Shown here one piece after another: positions 1 to 8,192 of a DNA stretch of 64,000 nt. The DNA is from JAVBNU01 sp031551265 (GTDB taxonomy: Bacteria; Cyanobacteriota; Vampirovibrionia; Gastranaerophilales; Gastranaerophilaceae), in contig JAVBNU010000035.1 of NCBI GenBank assembly GCA_031551265.1, forward strand, positions 13,391 to 77,390. Direction: 5' to 3'. Both the position numbers and the translations under genes were made by a program. The notes under the pieces were generated by a model. It saw nothing but the letters and a program-made list of their open reading frames with translations. It had not been told where the DNA came from and made no database searches. Numbering within the stretch: the stretch's first letter is position 1; every line of letters starts with the position of its first letter.

Positions 1-39
1 TTGGAAATTTTACGAACCTAAACCTAAACAAACGTGTAA

Positions 40-723
40 TTAATCTGCATTAAAATTATATTCAAGACGCTTACGGCTTGCGAGATAGTCACAAAGGTGT
101 ACGAATTTTTGCGCTTTAGTAGTCGGTTTTGGCACTATTTCCTCTGTGCTATCGTGTTGAGTATTCCATTGTCCCATGTGTGAAATTACCAAATCAGCGA
201 TTTTATTGGCTATTTCGTTGTTTTCTGTATTTTGTTTAATGAAATTTGCCATCAACAATGGATGTTCAGCTTTTGTGCCTTCTGAATTGTTTTCACCACA
301 CTTCAATCCATCGTGTAATATCAATGCAGCAATAATGAAGTCTTTATCCTTCTGTATATCTTCATAACTCTCTAACCGGAAAAGCTCTGTAGCAATCCCT
401 ACAGCAGCTTTTGTGTGTCTGACTAATCCCCCTTTGCCTTGTGCATAGTCAGGGTGATATTTACCGGTACTTGAGGCAGGGATTACAAAGTAATAGTCCG
501 GCAGCCTTTCAATAAGTTTCGCGGTTATGCCTCTTATCTCATCGCTTTCTATAAGGCTCAATTCTTTTTCAAATAGTTGAACTCTTTCACTTGAGGCAAG
601 TCTTTCAATCGGTATAGGGTTTTCGCTTGATGTATGATTTTTTTCTACAAACGCTAAACTAAGTCCTAGTCCTACAATCAGGACTAACAAGACTAAAAAA
701 ATCTTATTTCTATTCCAACTCAT
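40..723 (-). CDS. membrane-anchored HD-domain phosphohydrolase (prophage)
   Basis: 227 residues. An N-terminal hydrophobic segment (about residues 8-26) looks like a membrane anchor. It is followed by an HD-type metal-dependent phosphohydrolase domain: RH at 102-103, HD at 137-138, H154 and H182 are spaced as in that superfamily. Substrate unknown; HD proteins act on nucleotides, cyclic nucleotides or RNA. It is the leftmost phage-side gene and diverges from the exported protein at 789. A TATAAT hexamer (730-735, reverse strand) lies seven bases before the ATG and no Shine-Dalgarno is seen, so the mRNA may be leaderless. HD fold fairly sure; role unknown. Confidence 0.7.
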   Translation of the reverse strand: MSWNRNKIFLVLLVLIVGLGLSLAFVEKNHTSSENPIPIERLASSERVQLFEKELSLIESDEIRGITAKLIERLPDYYFVIPASSTGKYHPDYAQGKGGLVRHTKAAVGIATELFRLESYEDIQKDKDFIIAALILHDGLKCGENNSEGTKAEHPLLMANFIKQNTENNEIANKIADLVISHMGQWNTQHDSTEEIVPKPTTKAQKFVHLCDYLASRKRLEYNFNAD

Positions 724-788
724 TTTTGGATTATATCATAATCTGTACAGAGGTGGAAATATCTTTATGCACCATTTATTATATAGAA

Positions 789-1199
789 ATGAATATCGGT
801 ATAAAAATTTTAATATTATTCGTTATATTATTTCAGCTTTCGGCGATCTGCGTAGAACCTAAAAAACACGTCTACCCTGAAAAAGATTACCAAAAATGTT
901 GGTGTGATGCGAATAATGGACTGCTAGAGGTCGTGCTGCCTGATAAGGCACGCATAGATTGCATGACGAATAAATATGCAATGGAAGTCGATTTTGCACC
1001 AAAATGGGCTGAAAGCATAGGGCAATCGTTGTATTACGGTGCAGCTACAGGAAAACAACCGGCAATATTATTAATTATTGAAAATCCCGAAAAAGAGCAG
1101 CGATACTTGGACAGGATTTTAAAAATTGCTCCGGTGCATAATATAGAAGTGTTCACAATAACACCTGATGACGTTAAGAATAGCTGTAAAGGGTTTTAG
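789..1199 (+). CDS. small exported protein, possible PD-(D/E)XK nuclease-like fold
   Basis: I start this at the ATG at 789, because the next 20 residues form a hydrophobic signal-like segment; the frame stays open upstream to a TTG at 726. The mature part has the Cys pair CWC, then RIDCMT and MEVDFAPKWAESIGQ. The Asp followed by an E-x-D-x-x-x-K pattern resembles a PD-(D/E)XK nuclease core, and similar small proteins occur in phages and Proteobacteria as uncharacterised. If correct, it would be an exported nuclease-like protein. It ends 4 bases inside the convergent XRE gene. The fold is inference. Confidence 0.5.
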   Translation: MNIGIKILILFVILFQLSAICVEPKKHVYPEKDYQKCWCDANNGLLEVVLPDKARIDCMTNKYAMEVDFAPKWAESIGQSLYYGAATGKQPAILLIIENPEKEQRYLDRILKIAPVHNIEVFTITPDDVKNSCKGF

Positions 1200-1522
1200 T
1201 GAATTTGCGCTTTATGCAGTTCAGAAGCTATTTTGTATAGTGTATTTTGGTTATCTTTATTAAGATACTCAATCGTTTCAATTAGTTTTGTATTTGTATT
1301 TTCACTTTTATCTGTATATGGTCTAAAAAAGTAATCCCAACCAACATTAAATATTTTTGCCAATTTATTTAGTGTCATCAAATTTATGGAGCTTTTGCCG
1401 GATTCATACCTGGCTACAGTTCTTAACTGGACTCCGAGTTTTTCCGCCAGGGCTTCTTGAGTTAAGCCACGACTCGTTCTCAAATCTTTTATTCTTTTTG
1501 CGATTGTTTGATATAGGTTCAT
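1196..1522 (-). CDS. XRE-family transcriptional regulator
   Basis: 108 residues. A helix-turn-helix of the XRE/Cro-CI type spans about residues 6-61 (LTQEALAEKLGV then RTVARYESGKSS). The C-terminal 45 residues are a short helical tail without a peptidase domain, so this is not a LexA-type self-cleaving repressor. It lies past the lysis genes at the end of the leftward late arm. Just upstream is a 12-bp perfect inverted repeat that overlaps a likely promoter, as expected for autoregulation. It is a second, separate regulator from the one at 29314-29889. Confidence 0.85.
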   Translation of the reverse strand: MNLYQTIAKRIKDLRTSRGLTQEALAEKLGVQLRTVARYESGKSSINLMTLNKLAKIFNVGWDYFFRPYTDKSENTNTKLIETIEYLNKDNQNTLYKIASELHKAQIH

Positions 1523-1533
1523 ATACTTAGATT

Positions 1534-1563
1534 ATTATGTTTTTCCATTTTTTACTATGACAA
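1534..1563 (-). promoter_or_regulatory. likely promoter of the XRE gene
   Basis: On the reverse strand TTGTCA (1558-1563) and CATAAT (1534-1539) are 18 bases apart, 12 bases before the ATG at 1522. The -35 box lies inside the left arm of the inverted repeat at 1557-1596, so a bound dimer would block it. Confidence 0.45.
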
Positions 1564-1596
1564 AAAATTACATATAAATATGACATTTTTTGTCAT
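1557..1596. promoter_or_regulatory. inverted repeat, probable operator
   Basis: ATGACAAAAAAT (1557-1568) and its exact complement ATTTTTTGTCAT (1585-1596) are separated by 16 bases. A third TGACA half-site at 1581 makes a nested TGACA-N5-TGTCA. It sits between the amidase gene and the XRE gene. Binding by the XRE protein is inferred from position. Confidence 0.55.
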
Positions 1597-1610
1597 CATG
1601 ATTATTTCAT

Positions 1611-2099
1611 TTAACGTTTATTATAGTACCACTTAATTTTACTTCGAATGAAGTCGCCTATATCACCTTGTTTTATATCAGGAAACGGTGGAAGGTAAAT
1701 TATATCAATTTTGCCTTTACTTGATGTATTGGGGTTTTTAACTCCAAACTCATAATGAGTCAAAACAGTTTCAGGCGAAATTACAATATTATAATCACGA
1801 CAAAGCTGCGCAACAAAAGAAAACAAACCCTCTATTTGCTCCCTGGTTATAGGTGCAAAACCAACTCTATCACGAGAAATAAATCCACCCATTCCACACA
1901 AGGCCACACCTATTGCGCCTGTATTGCCACCACCTGTATGAGCTGCATACTTGCCGTCATTGCAATTCAAATTATCTTCCGGTCTATAATTTCCGGTGTG
2001 GCGTTTACCATCTTTGTCAATCAAAAAATGATAAAATTGCTTGTCATAATTTGACGGATGGTAGCTCCCTGCAGTCCAGTGTAAAATAATTTTTTTCAT
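1611..2099 (-). CDS. phage endolysin, N-acetylmuramoyl-L-alanine amidase
   Basis: 162 residues of the Amidase_2/T7-lysozyme type, which cuts the amide bond between muramic acid and the stem peptide. H7 (ILHWTAG), H54 (AAHTGGGN) and H115 (LTHYEFG) fit the zinc/active-site pattern, and a D at 132 may be the last ligand. There is no signal peptide or wall-binding domain, so release probably needs a holin. An AGGAG box precedes the ATG by about 5 bases. It follows the large terminase at a gap of 8 bases, as the last gene of the late arm. Confidence 0.9.
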   Translation of the reverse strand: MKKIILHWTAGSYHPSNYDKQFYHFLIDKDGKRHTGNYRPEDNLNCNDGKYAAHTGGGNTGAIGVALCGMGGFISRDRVGFAPITREQIEGLFSFVAQLCRDYNIVISPETVLTHYEFGVKNPNTSSKGKIDIIYLPPFPDIKQGDIGDFIRSKIKWYYNKR

Positions 2100-2107
2100 A
2101 AATACTC

Positions 2108-3406
2108 CTATCTTATTTTCCAGTAATACTCTACTAAATAGCTTGCTGCATCAAAAATATGACCCAGAAACTTACTTTCATTGTCATTTTTAATTTTATG
2201 ATGAGTCGGCAAGTCGATAATGCTTGTACCAGTTTTAAATTTTAAGTTGTCGATGTTGTATATAAGCCACTTGCAGCGTCTTTCATCAATAAATATCCGT
2301 AACTGTCCTTTACTATTTTTCATCCTGGCATTAAATGCTGAAATACGATTTAAAATAGGTGGATTATACGGCCGTAATTCAAATTTTACGTTGTTATATC
2401 CGTGTTCTTTCAGAGATTTTCGGATGATAGCATAGTTAGTAAATTCGCTTTCAGTTCTTCTGCTGTCGCCGGAAGCGTCACCATTAATTATAATTCCACC
2501 TGCGTGGTCGGGATAACGCCGCAAAAATTCATTAATACATTGTTGCGTAGCGGTATTCTCAACGACTATCTCATCAAAGAAATAAACATTTTCTTCATCT
2601 TTATGAGCAAGCACCCAAGACATCGGATCAACGTTAAAATCGCAAGTCAGGTGCAATGGCAAATTTTTGTTGTATTTGAGAGGTAAAATGTTGTCACGAG
2701 AAAATCCTTTTACTACGAGGCCACTCGAATAATCGCCATATTCACCCAGGACATTTATACGATAATATTCATCATCGTAGTCATTGCGCATAGACTCAAC
2801 ATAATGTTCCGGCAGATAAATATTATTAGTTGTTGGCGCAATGATAATCCGGTAGTTTTCTTGTGGGTGTTCAGCAAATCTTTTGTATATCCAACCTTTA
2901 TTGGGTTGTGGATTGGTATGTCCGAATAGTCTGTATCTGAAATCGCCCCAGGAACTTTTTATATTGGTGTTTCTCAATCTGCTTAAAACAAGTTTGAACG
3001 AAGCGTCACTTATTTGGCTTGCTTCCTCGATTTCAGCCCAATGAAGGTTCAAAGATTTTATTTTTTCAGGGTCTTTCAATCCGCTAAAGATAATCTTTGA
3101 GCCGTTTTTAAAGGTTATTTCTTTATCAACTTTGTTATATTTATAATAGACATCGCGCTTGTAGCCGAGGTTTTCAAAATGCTCAAAATACGATACCATA
3201 GTGGTTTTTCTAACAAGCTCGTATTCATCAGCTCCAACCAATCCCCTGCAGCCTGGATATTTCTTAGCCAATAAAGTACCAAGCAAAGCTCCGGCAAAAG
3301 TTTTGCCAGAGCCAAAGCCACCTTGATATATTGCTACATCGAGTTTATGATTATGAGGAATAGCCATAAACTCGACTTGTTTGTCTAGTAAAGCATATTC
3401 CGTCAC
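2108..3406 (-). CDS. terL: terminase large subunit
   Basis: 432 residues. The N-terminal packaging ATPase has Walker A GGFGSGKT (about 29-36) and a Walker B-like segment ending in adjacent Glu residues (HWAEIEEA, about 122-129). The C-terminal RNase H-like nuclease shows the acidic clusters CDFNVDP, INGDASGD and FDAAS. It packs phage DNA into the prohead and cuts it. It starts with GTG and has no clear ribosome site, so it is probably translated by coupling to the gene 3 bases upstream. It lies about 24 kb from the small subunit gene. Confidence 0.93.
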   Translation of the reverse strand: MTEYALLDKQVEFMAIPHNHKLDVAIYQGGFGSGKTFAGALLGTLLAKKYPGCRGLVGADEYELVRKTTMVSYFEHFENLGYKRDVYYKYNKVDKEITFKNGSKIIFSGLKDPEKIKSLNLHWAEIEEASQISDASFKLVLSRLRNTNIKSSWGDFRYRLFGHTNPQPNKGWIYKRFAEHPQENYRIIIAPTTNNIYLPEHYVESMRNDYDDEYYRINVLGEYGDYSSGLVVKGFSRDNILPLKYNKNLPLHLTCDFNVDPMSWVLAHKDEENVYFFDEIVVENTATQQCINEFLRRYPDHAGGIIINGDASGDSRRTESEFTNYAIIRKSLKEHGYNNVKFELRPYNPPILNRISAFNARMKNSKGQLRIFIDERRCKWLIYNIDNLKFKTGTSIIDLPTHHKIKNDNESKFLGHIFDAASYLVEYYWKIR

Positions 3407-3409
3407 TGA

Positions 3410-3640
3410 TTATTCAATGTCCATTATTTTATCGTAAATTTTGTCGATTTTAGCTTTCATTTCTTTAATTTCGCTACTTTGATATTGATTCTCTTCCTTT
3501 GTTGAGAATTTATCGGCTACTTCTTCCAAGATTTTTCGATGTTTTATTTCAAGCTGCACCGGAGTAACAAAGACTTTCTCTCGCAAAAGAAAGCAAACTA
3601 AAACTAATACCAGTGGTGCATATTCAATTAAAATATTCAT
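3410..3640 (-). CDS. small membrane protein, possible holin or spanin
   Basis: 76 residues: one N-terminal transmembrane helix (about 5-20), then a charged, coiled-coil-like tail. The layout and position, between tail/lysis genes and terL next to an endolysin, fit an inner-membrane lysis protein (holin or Rz-type spanin). No sequence motif decides which. Its start overlaps the previous gene by 4 bases, indicating coupled translation. Confidence 0.5.
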   Translation of the reverse strand: MNILIEYAPLVLVLVCFLLREKVFVTPVQLEIKHRKILEEVADKFSTKEENQYQSSEIKEMKAKIDKIYDKIMDIE

Positions 3641-4176
3641 TCGATTATTTCCTTATATATTGCTTTTAAATCTATTTCTTTGTCGTGCCATATCCAACCG
3701 ACATTACAAAAAACTCCGGCTCTGTACATATTTGCGCGCCATTTTTTGATGTTGTTTGTTGCAATTATCATTTCCTTGAATTGACAATCAGTTTCCCACT
3801 TTGTGACTTTTTCAACTTCTAAGAACTCGATGGGAATGTCATCACAAACCCATATCCACCCTTTTATGGGGTGCTTGTGTTGTCGCAGCAAGCCCATTTC
3901 AATTAACTCGTTACGTGTTTTTTTTATGATGATACGCCTATGTGTCAGACATTTTAAATCATGGCTGTGCGCCGGTCTTACATCATATTCAGACCTGTCG
4001 CCGGTTAAAAGTGCCAATGTCTTTGGAAAAGTATAATTATCAGTCAATAGATAGCGAGGCGTCAGCTCCAAAATTCCATCGTCATATTCATACAGAAGAT
4101 TATCTTGTGTCAGCCATTTTCTTTTTTCCGGCAGTTGCTCGAGCCGTGCCTCTGCAGTTAAAAATTTCCCTGTCAT
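3637..4176 (-). CDS. phage protein of unknown function, weakly DUF1353-like
   Basis: 179 residues, soluble, no signal or membrane segment. The first half has a pattern (TDNYTFPKTLA, then AHSHDL) that loosely recalls DUF1353 phage proteins, which carry a conserved HD-like pair. The second half has several Trp residues. It lies between the tip fibre gene and the small membrane protein in the late operon, with an AAGGAG box upstream. The DUF1353 link is weak. Confidence 0.45.
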   Translation of the reverse strand: MTGKFLTAEARLEQLPEKRKWLTQDNLLYEYDDGILELTPRYLLTDNYTFPKTLALLTGDRSEYDVRPAHSHDLKCLTHRRIIIKKTRNELIEMGLLRQHKHPIKGWIWVCDDIPIEFLEVEKVTKWETDCQFKEMIIATNNIKKWRANMYRAGVFCNVGWIWHDKEIDLKAIYKEIIE

Positions 4177-4189
4177 AAACTACTCCTTA

Positions 4190-4900
4190 TTAAACTACGT
4201 TTCCGTTTCTTTTTAATTGCGTACCGTATCGTTTGTACCCTCGCGTATGTGAATAGTTTTGAGAATTTGTTTTCTCAAATCTTATCGCATTGAATTTGAA
4301 CGGTACATTGAATGTTACCTCTTTTGTGTATGGTGTTGTGGGATAGGAATTATAGAAGATGGCAACCTGTACCCACGTACCGCTTGCGTTTCGTGCTTGA
4401 ACTAAACCCTCGAAACAATTATTTGTGGCTGTTTGATTGGCATAAGCCATTTTGGTTGTAAATGTATAATTGCCCTCATCAAAAAAGCCGTTATTATACA
4501 TACTCGCGCCGAGTATGTACCAAAACCGGAGTGCCTTTTTAGTTGCAGCTGCTCCAGACTCTGTATCAAATACAACTGTATCTAGTGGTTGGAATATCTT
4601 CCAAGCAGCACTCGCATACAATGTTATAGTGCCGTCTGCAGTGACATTATTGGCTGCGTTGGCAACACTATCGAGTGCGCAACTACCATTTGCTCCCATA
4701 TTATTGGTTGTCATAGTTGGAATCAGAGAAACACCATTAGGGGTTTTAATTTCTGCTTCCGCGCTGTAACATTGTTTCGCAACGCCGGACACTCCGACAT
4801 AAGCCTTTTTTACTTTTCTAGCAGCACCATTGACTCCGACATATATTTTTTTCACCAGTTTAGCGACGTCTGCTACGCCAGTGTACATCTTTTGCGTCAT
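4190..4900 (-). CDS. tail tip / receptor-binding protein with discoidin-like C-terminus
   Basis: 236 residues. The N-terminus holds three copies of a roughly 15-residue unit with the core Y-x-G-V-x-G-x-A (near residues 6, 20 and 34). The remainder, from about residue 50, is rich in Asn, Thr and aromatic residues and resembles F5/8-type C (discoidin) carbohydrate-binding beta-sandwiches in length and pattern. It would be the adhesin binding surface sugars. It lies directly behind the collagen-like fibre gene. The repeats are visible; the fold is inferred. Confidence 0.55.
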   Translation of the reverse strand: MTQKMYTGVADVAKLVKKIYVGVNGAARKVKKAYVGVSGVAKQCYSAEAEIKTPNGVSLIPTMTTNNMGANGSCALDSVANAANNVTADGTITLYASAAWKIFQPLDTVVFDTESGAAATKKALRFWYILGASMYNNGFFDEGNYTFTTKMAYANQTATNNCFEGLVQARNASGTWVQVAIFYNSYPTTPYTKEVTFNVPFKFNAIRFEKTNSQNYSHTRGYKRYGTQLKRNGNVV

Positions 4901-4913
4901 ACTACACTACTTC

Positions 4914-7103
4914 CTATTCGTAAACTAAATACAAAGCACCATCTTCCAGTGGTGTCGAACCTGCCGTTATATCTTGAGTCGAAGCAATTATATTCGCCGA
5001 CAAGCCTGCTTCACCCTGTTCACCTTTTTCCCCTTGTATGCCTTGTTCACCTTTCTCGCCCTGTAATCCGCGTTCACCAGTGTCACCCTTTTCGCCTTTT
5101 TCCCCCTGTAATCCACGTTCGCCAGTGTCACCTTTATCACCTTTTTCCCCTTGCAAACCACGTTCGCCAGTATCGCCCTTGTCGCCTTTGATACCTTGCA
5201 AACCGCGCTCACCAGTATCGCCTTTGTCCCCTTTATCACCCTTATCGCCCTTTTCACCCTGCGCACCGCCCTTGTTTTTATCCAATTCCACCAAAACATA
5301 CGGTCTTAGATTTATTGAACAATGTTTAATGCCATCACTCGCACCACTTGCCAAAAGTTCTTGAGTATATTTACAGGCTTGACTGTTTGTTTTTGAGTCA
5401 AATTGAAAATATACTTTCGTTAGTGTAGGAAGTTTGAGAACTCCGGCTAACGAGTCCATACCAAATTTGGCGCAGTTACCACCATTATTGGTAATCTCAT
5501 CGTCATAATCCTTACTCGGCGGTACTACACCCATCTTTGGGTGTTGATAGGTTGTCTGATTGTTGATACATAAAGTTACAGGGAATACAGCCACTGCTCC
5601 GTTTTGTATATTTTCAATATCTGTCCATTCAGTCGTTGATTGTAATTTATATCTATATCTATTGAGTGCTGTATTAAAATACACTCCATAACCGTCTACA
5701 GGGTCGCTATCAGCGTCAGCAAGCCATTTTGACTTACTACCAAATGACACATTGTTTACTCCAGTTTTACCACTACTATTAACGTGGATAATAACCAAAT
5801 TACTGCCAAAAGATGAATATAGGGCTTGATTAGGTATGCTTATCTTGTAATACTTTTGTGTCACACCATCTTCTTCAAAGCCTTGAGGAGAAAAGACTGT
5901 AGCCTCGGGGAAAACGCCATTATTACTACTACGTAGTACAAAAAGCCCACTACCATAGTAAAATGCCATGTTGTTAAAGTTATAGTTGGCGTTTGATGGA
6001 TTAATACCTGCACAAACTATATTACCGTTGAAAAGAGCGTCATATAAATCGGGGTTCTGTTCTTTCGTGATAGTAGTACCGTTACAGCTTGCATAACCTT
6101 CCGGCGCTGTATGTTCAAGAAATAAACCAATTTGACCTAATCTTAGTCCTGTTCCGGCTGCTCCGTTGAGTCCTCTCGGAATTTGAAAATCGAGAACAAT
6201 GTTCTGTCCACTGCCTACATTTTGCACTTTTGGCGCAATATTCGAGTCAACTGCTTCAACATTCCTGACGGCAAAAGTCAAAGATTTTTCCCCTTGCTCG
6301 CCCTTTATGCCCTGTATTCCTTGCTCGCCTTTCTCACCCTGCAATCCGCGTTCGCCGGTATCGCCCTTGTCACCTTTGATACCTTGTATGCCACGCTCGC
6401 CAGTGTCACCCTTTTCGCCTTGTTCACCTTGCAAACCACGTTCGCCGGTATCGCCCCTGTCACCTTTGATACCTTGCACTCCACGTTCGCCAATATCGCC
6501 CTTATCCCCTTTGTCACCCTTTTCGCCCTGCTTCCCTTGCGTACCAGTGTCACCCTTTTCAGCTTTCGGAAGCAACATAGAGATTTTTTGGTCTTTTACT
6601 GTGCCATTGTTAATAAATTTAGGTTGGACATTGGTATCACCTAATATGATTTCTTGAAATTCAAGTGTAGTGAACTCTTTTGCGTTGATTACATCAAGTT
6701 TTTGTTGTGCTGCTGCAGCTGACGCAGCTGCATTTGTTGCTGCCTGATTAGCACTTGTGGAAGCTGTCAACGCCTGATTTTTATATGTTTCGGTATCTGC
6801 TTTGTTCTTGTTTGTCGCTGTCAATGCAACACTGGCAGCTTCTTCTTTTTCTGCAGCAATTTCAGCATACATTTTTGCCGACTCGATGGCAGCTGTCAAA
6901 TTATCAGATTTCAGGTTCGGCGTAGTCCGCTTCCCTGTGGTATCTGTAATATCCAACTTAAAGACAGTTTCATTGTTATTAGGATTTTCTGTTATAGTTG
7001 GCGAAACTCCGTCCTTGCCGTCTTTACCTGCAGGTCCGTACAAAGGATGGGTTTCAATTTGATTGTAGCCGGTTTCACCTGAAATACCTACTTGATTTAC
7101 CAT
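4914..7103 (-). CDS. collagen-like phage tail fibre with collar domain
   Basis: 729 residues. Order: short N-terminal attachment region with a GPAGKDGKDG start; an Ala-rich helical region (about 80-140); a Gly-X-Y block (about 184-275); a tail-collar-like segment (LEHTAPEGYASCNGTTI, about 330-350); a globular middle; a second Gly-X-Y block (about 610-700); and a short cap. Gly-X-Y repeats form collagen-like triple helices in phage fibres, giving a long trimeric spike. The two near-identical repeat blocks could recombine. The start overlaps the upstream gene by one base. Confidence 0.85.
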   Translation of the reverse strand: MVNQVGISGETGYNQIETHPLYGPAGKDGKDGVSPTITENPNNNETVFKLDITDTTGKRTTPNLKSDNLTAAIESAKMYAEIAAEKEEAASVALTATNKNKADTETYKNQALTASTSANQAATNAAASAAAAQQKLDVINAKEFTTLEFQEIILGDTNVQPKFINNGTVKDQKISMLLPKAEKGDTGTQGKQGEKGDKGDKGDIGERGVQGIKGDRGDTGERGLQGEQGEKGDTGERGIQGIKGDKGDTGERGLQGEKGEQGIQGIKGEQGEKSLTFAVRNVEAVDSNIAPKVQNVGSGQNIVLDFQIPRGLNGAAGTGLRLGQIGLFLEHTAPEGYASCNGTTITKEQNPDLYDALFNGNIVCAGINPSNANYNFNNMAFYYGSGLFVLRSSNNGVFPEATVFSPQGFEEDGVTQKYYKISIPNQALYSSFGSNLVIIHVNSSGKTGVNNVSFGSKSKWLADADSDPVDGYGVYFNTALNRYRYKLQSTTEWTDIENIQNGAVAVFPVTLCINNQTTYQHPKMGVVPPSKDYDDEITNNGGNCAKFGMDSLAGVLKLPTLTKVYFQFDSKTNSQACKYTQELLASGASDGIKHCSINLRPYVLVELDKNKGGAQGEKGDKGDKGDKGDTGERGLQGIKGDKGDTGERGLQGEKGDKGDTGERGLQGEKGEKGDTGERGLQGEKGEQGIQGEKGEQGEAGLSANIIASTQDITAGSTPLEDGALYLVYE

Positions 7104-7495
7104 TAATATACTCCTTCCACATATTTTGGATAGACAATCAGTTTTGGGGCTTTTGCAAATTTAGGGACTGACGAACTTTCATCAACATAAGGTATCAGGG
7201 TGGACTCATCATCACCGTGACAGATTTTCAAACCATACGCATATACGGTCTTGCTTTCGTCCTCATTGATTGGGATATTGTCTGTGTATGTTGCACTAAG
7301 GCTAAATGGTACTTCACTTCGATAGTTGCTCTGTACCATAACTTCCTCACCGATGAGTTCCCACGTTTCAGGATTGCGGATAGAAAAATACACAAGATAA
7401 TTCTTATCTGTGGGGATATTGGTAAATGTAAAATTACCGCTATCCCCCTGATAAAAAGATATACTGTAGTCTTTTTGGCTTACAAATATTGTCAT
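7103..7495 (-). CDS. baseplate/tail protein, BppU-like
   Basis: 130 residues, mostly predicted beta-strand. The opening (DYSISFYQGDSGNFTF followed by YFSIRNPET) matches the pattern of BppU-type upper baseplate N-terminal domains, which link fibres to the tail. It lies between two fibre genes in the late operon, starts two bases before the end of its upstream neighbour's spacer and overlaps the fibre gene by one base. Family assignment rests on the N-terminal pattern only. Confidence 0.55.
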   Translation of the reverse strand: MTIFVSQKDYSISFYQGDSGNFTFTNIPTDKNYLVYFSIRNPETWELIGEEVMVQSNYRSEVPFSLSATYTDNIPINEDESKTVYAYGLKICHGDDESTLIPYVDESSSVPKFAKAPKLIVYPKYVEGVY

Positions 7496-7496
7496 T

Positions 7497-8168
7497 TTAT
7501 CCCCTTTTGAATATTTCTAAGTAGCAATTAGCTACTTCATCAAACAACACCATGAAATCTTTGTATGAGATTTCTTCATTGAAGAACTGCAGACCTTCAA
7601 CGTACTCGTCTGTTAATTCCTGTGAAAAATCCGGAGTTCTATAAAAAATCAATGAGTCATAGGGTACAGAACCCTTAATTCGGGCAACAATCTCAAAGCT
7701 GTTGAGTAAACTAAGCAAATCACCCATTTTTGTTTGTATTCTCAACCAACCTAGTTGTGTCTGTATGAACTTCTCTTTCCACGCACTCTCTTGTCTTTGT
7801 GCGTATTTCTCTGTATTTGATATATCAGTGACTTCACCGTTCACGATGTCATATTTTGCCGGATTGTCTACTATATCGTTTGCCAGTTCTACAGTGAGCA
7901 GCTGATAATCTTTTTTGATGAGTCCGATGTAGTCAATCAAAGAGATTTCCATATTCTTCAAATTAATTTGAGGATTGCCTCGAAAATCCGTTCTTAACTG
8001 CCACTTGTCACCATCAAAACAAGCAACTTCAAACTCCCCTGTTGTTGGTGGTGGAATGTCTGTAGCATTTGCCGGAATCAAATAGCCATTTTCTTCTAAT
8101 GGGTTTTTGAGAGGCTTTTCGCAGCCGATGTACTCTTTTGTAATCTCTGAATAGTTGTAAACTAGCAT
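7497..8168 (-). CDS. tail fibre-associated protein
   Basis: 223 residues. The N-terminal 60 residues (YSEITKEYIG, then LIPANATDIPPP and CFDGDKWQL) resemble the start of tail-fibre assembly or DUF4376-type proteins. The rest is helical and acidic and may be a chaperone or adaptor. It lies between the collar protein and the BppU-like protein. A good ribosome site (AAAGGAG) precedes the ATG. The function is inferred from pattern and neighbourhood. Confidence 0.5.
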   Translation of the reverse strand: MLVYNYSEITKEYIGCEKPLKNPLEENGYLIPANATDIPPPTTGEFEVACFDGDKWQLRTDFRGNPQINLKNMEISLIDYIGLIKKDYQLLTVELANDIVDNPAKYDIVNGEVTDISNTEKYAQRQESAWKEKFIQTQLGWLRIQTKMGDLLSLLNSFEIVARIKGSVPYDSLIFYRTPDFSQELTDEYVEGLQFFNEEISYKDFMVLFDEVANCYLEIFKRG

Positions 8169-8192
8169 AAATACTCCTTTTCTTAATTTTTT

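Noticed and set aside
4988..6553. CRISPR-like tandem repeats
   Set aside because: The repeats are collagen codons with no spacer structure and no cas genes.
5038..6657. Forward-strand frames rich in Ser-Pro repeats
   Set aside because: They are the complement of the Gly-X-Y codons of the tail fibre on the reverse strand.
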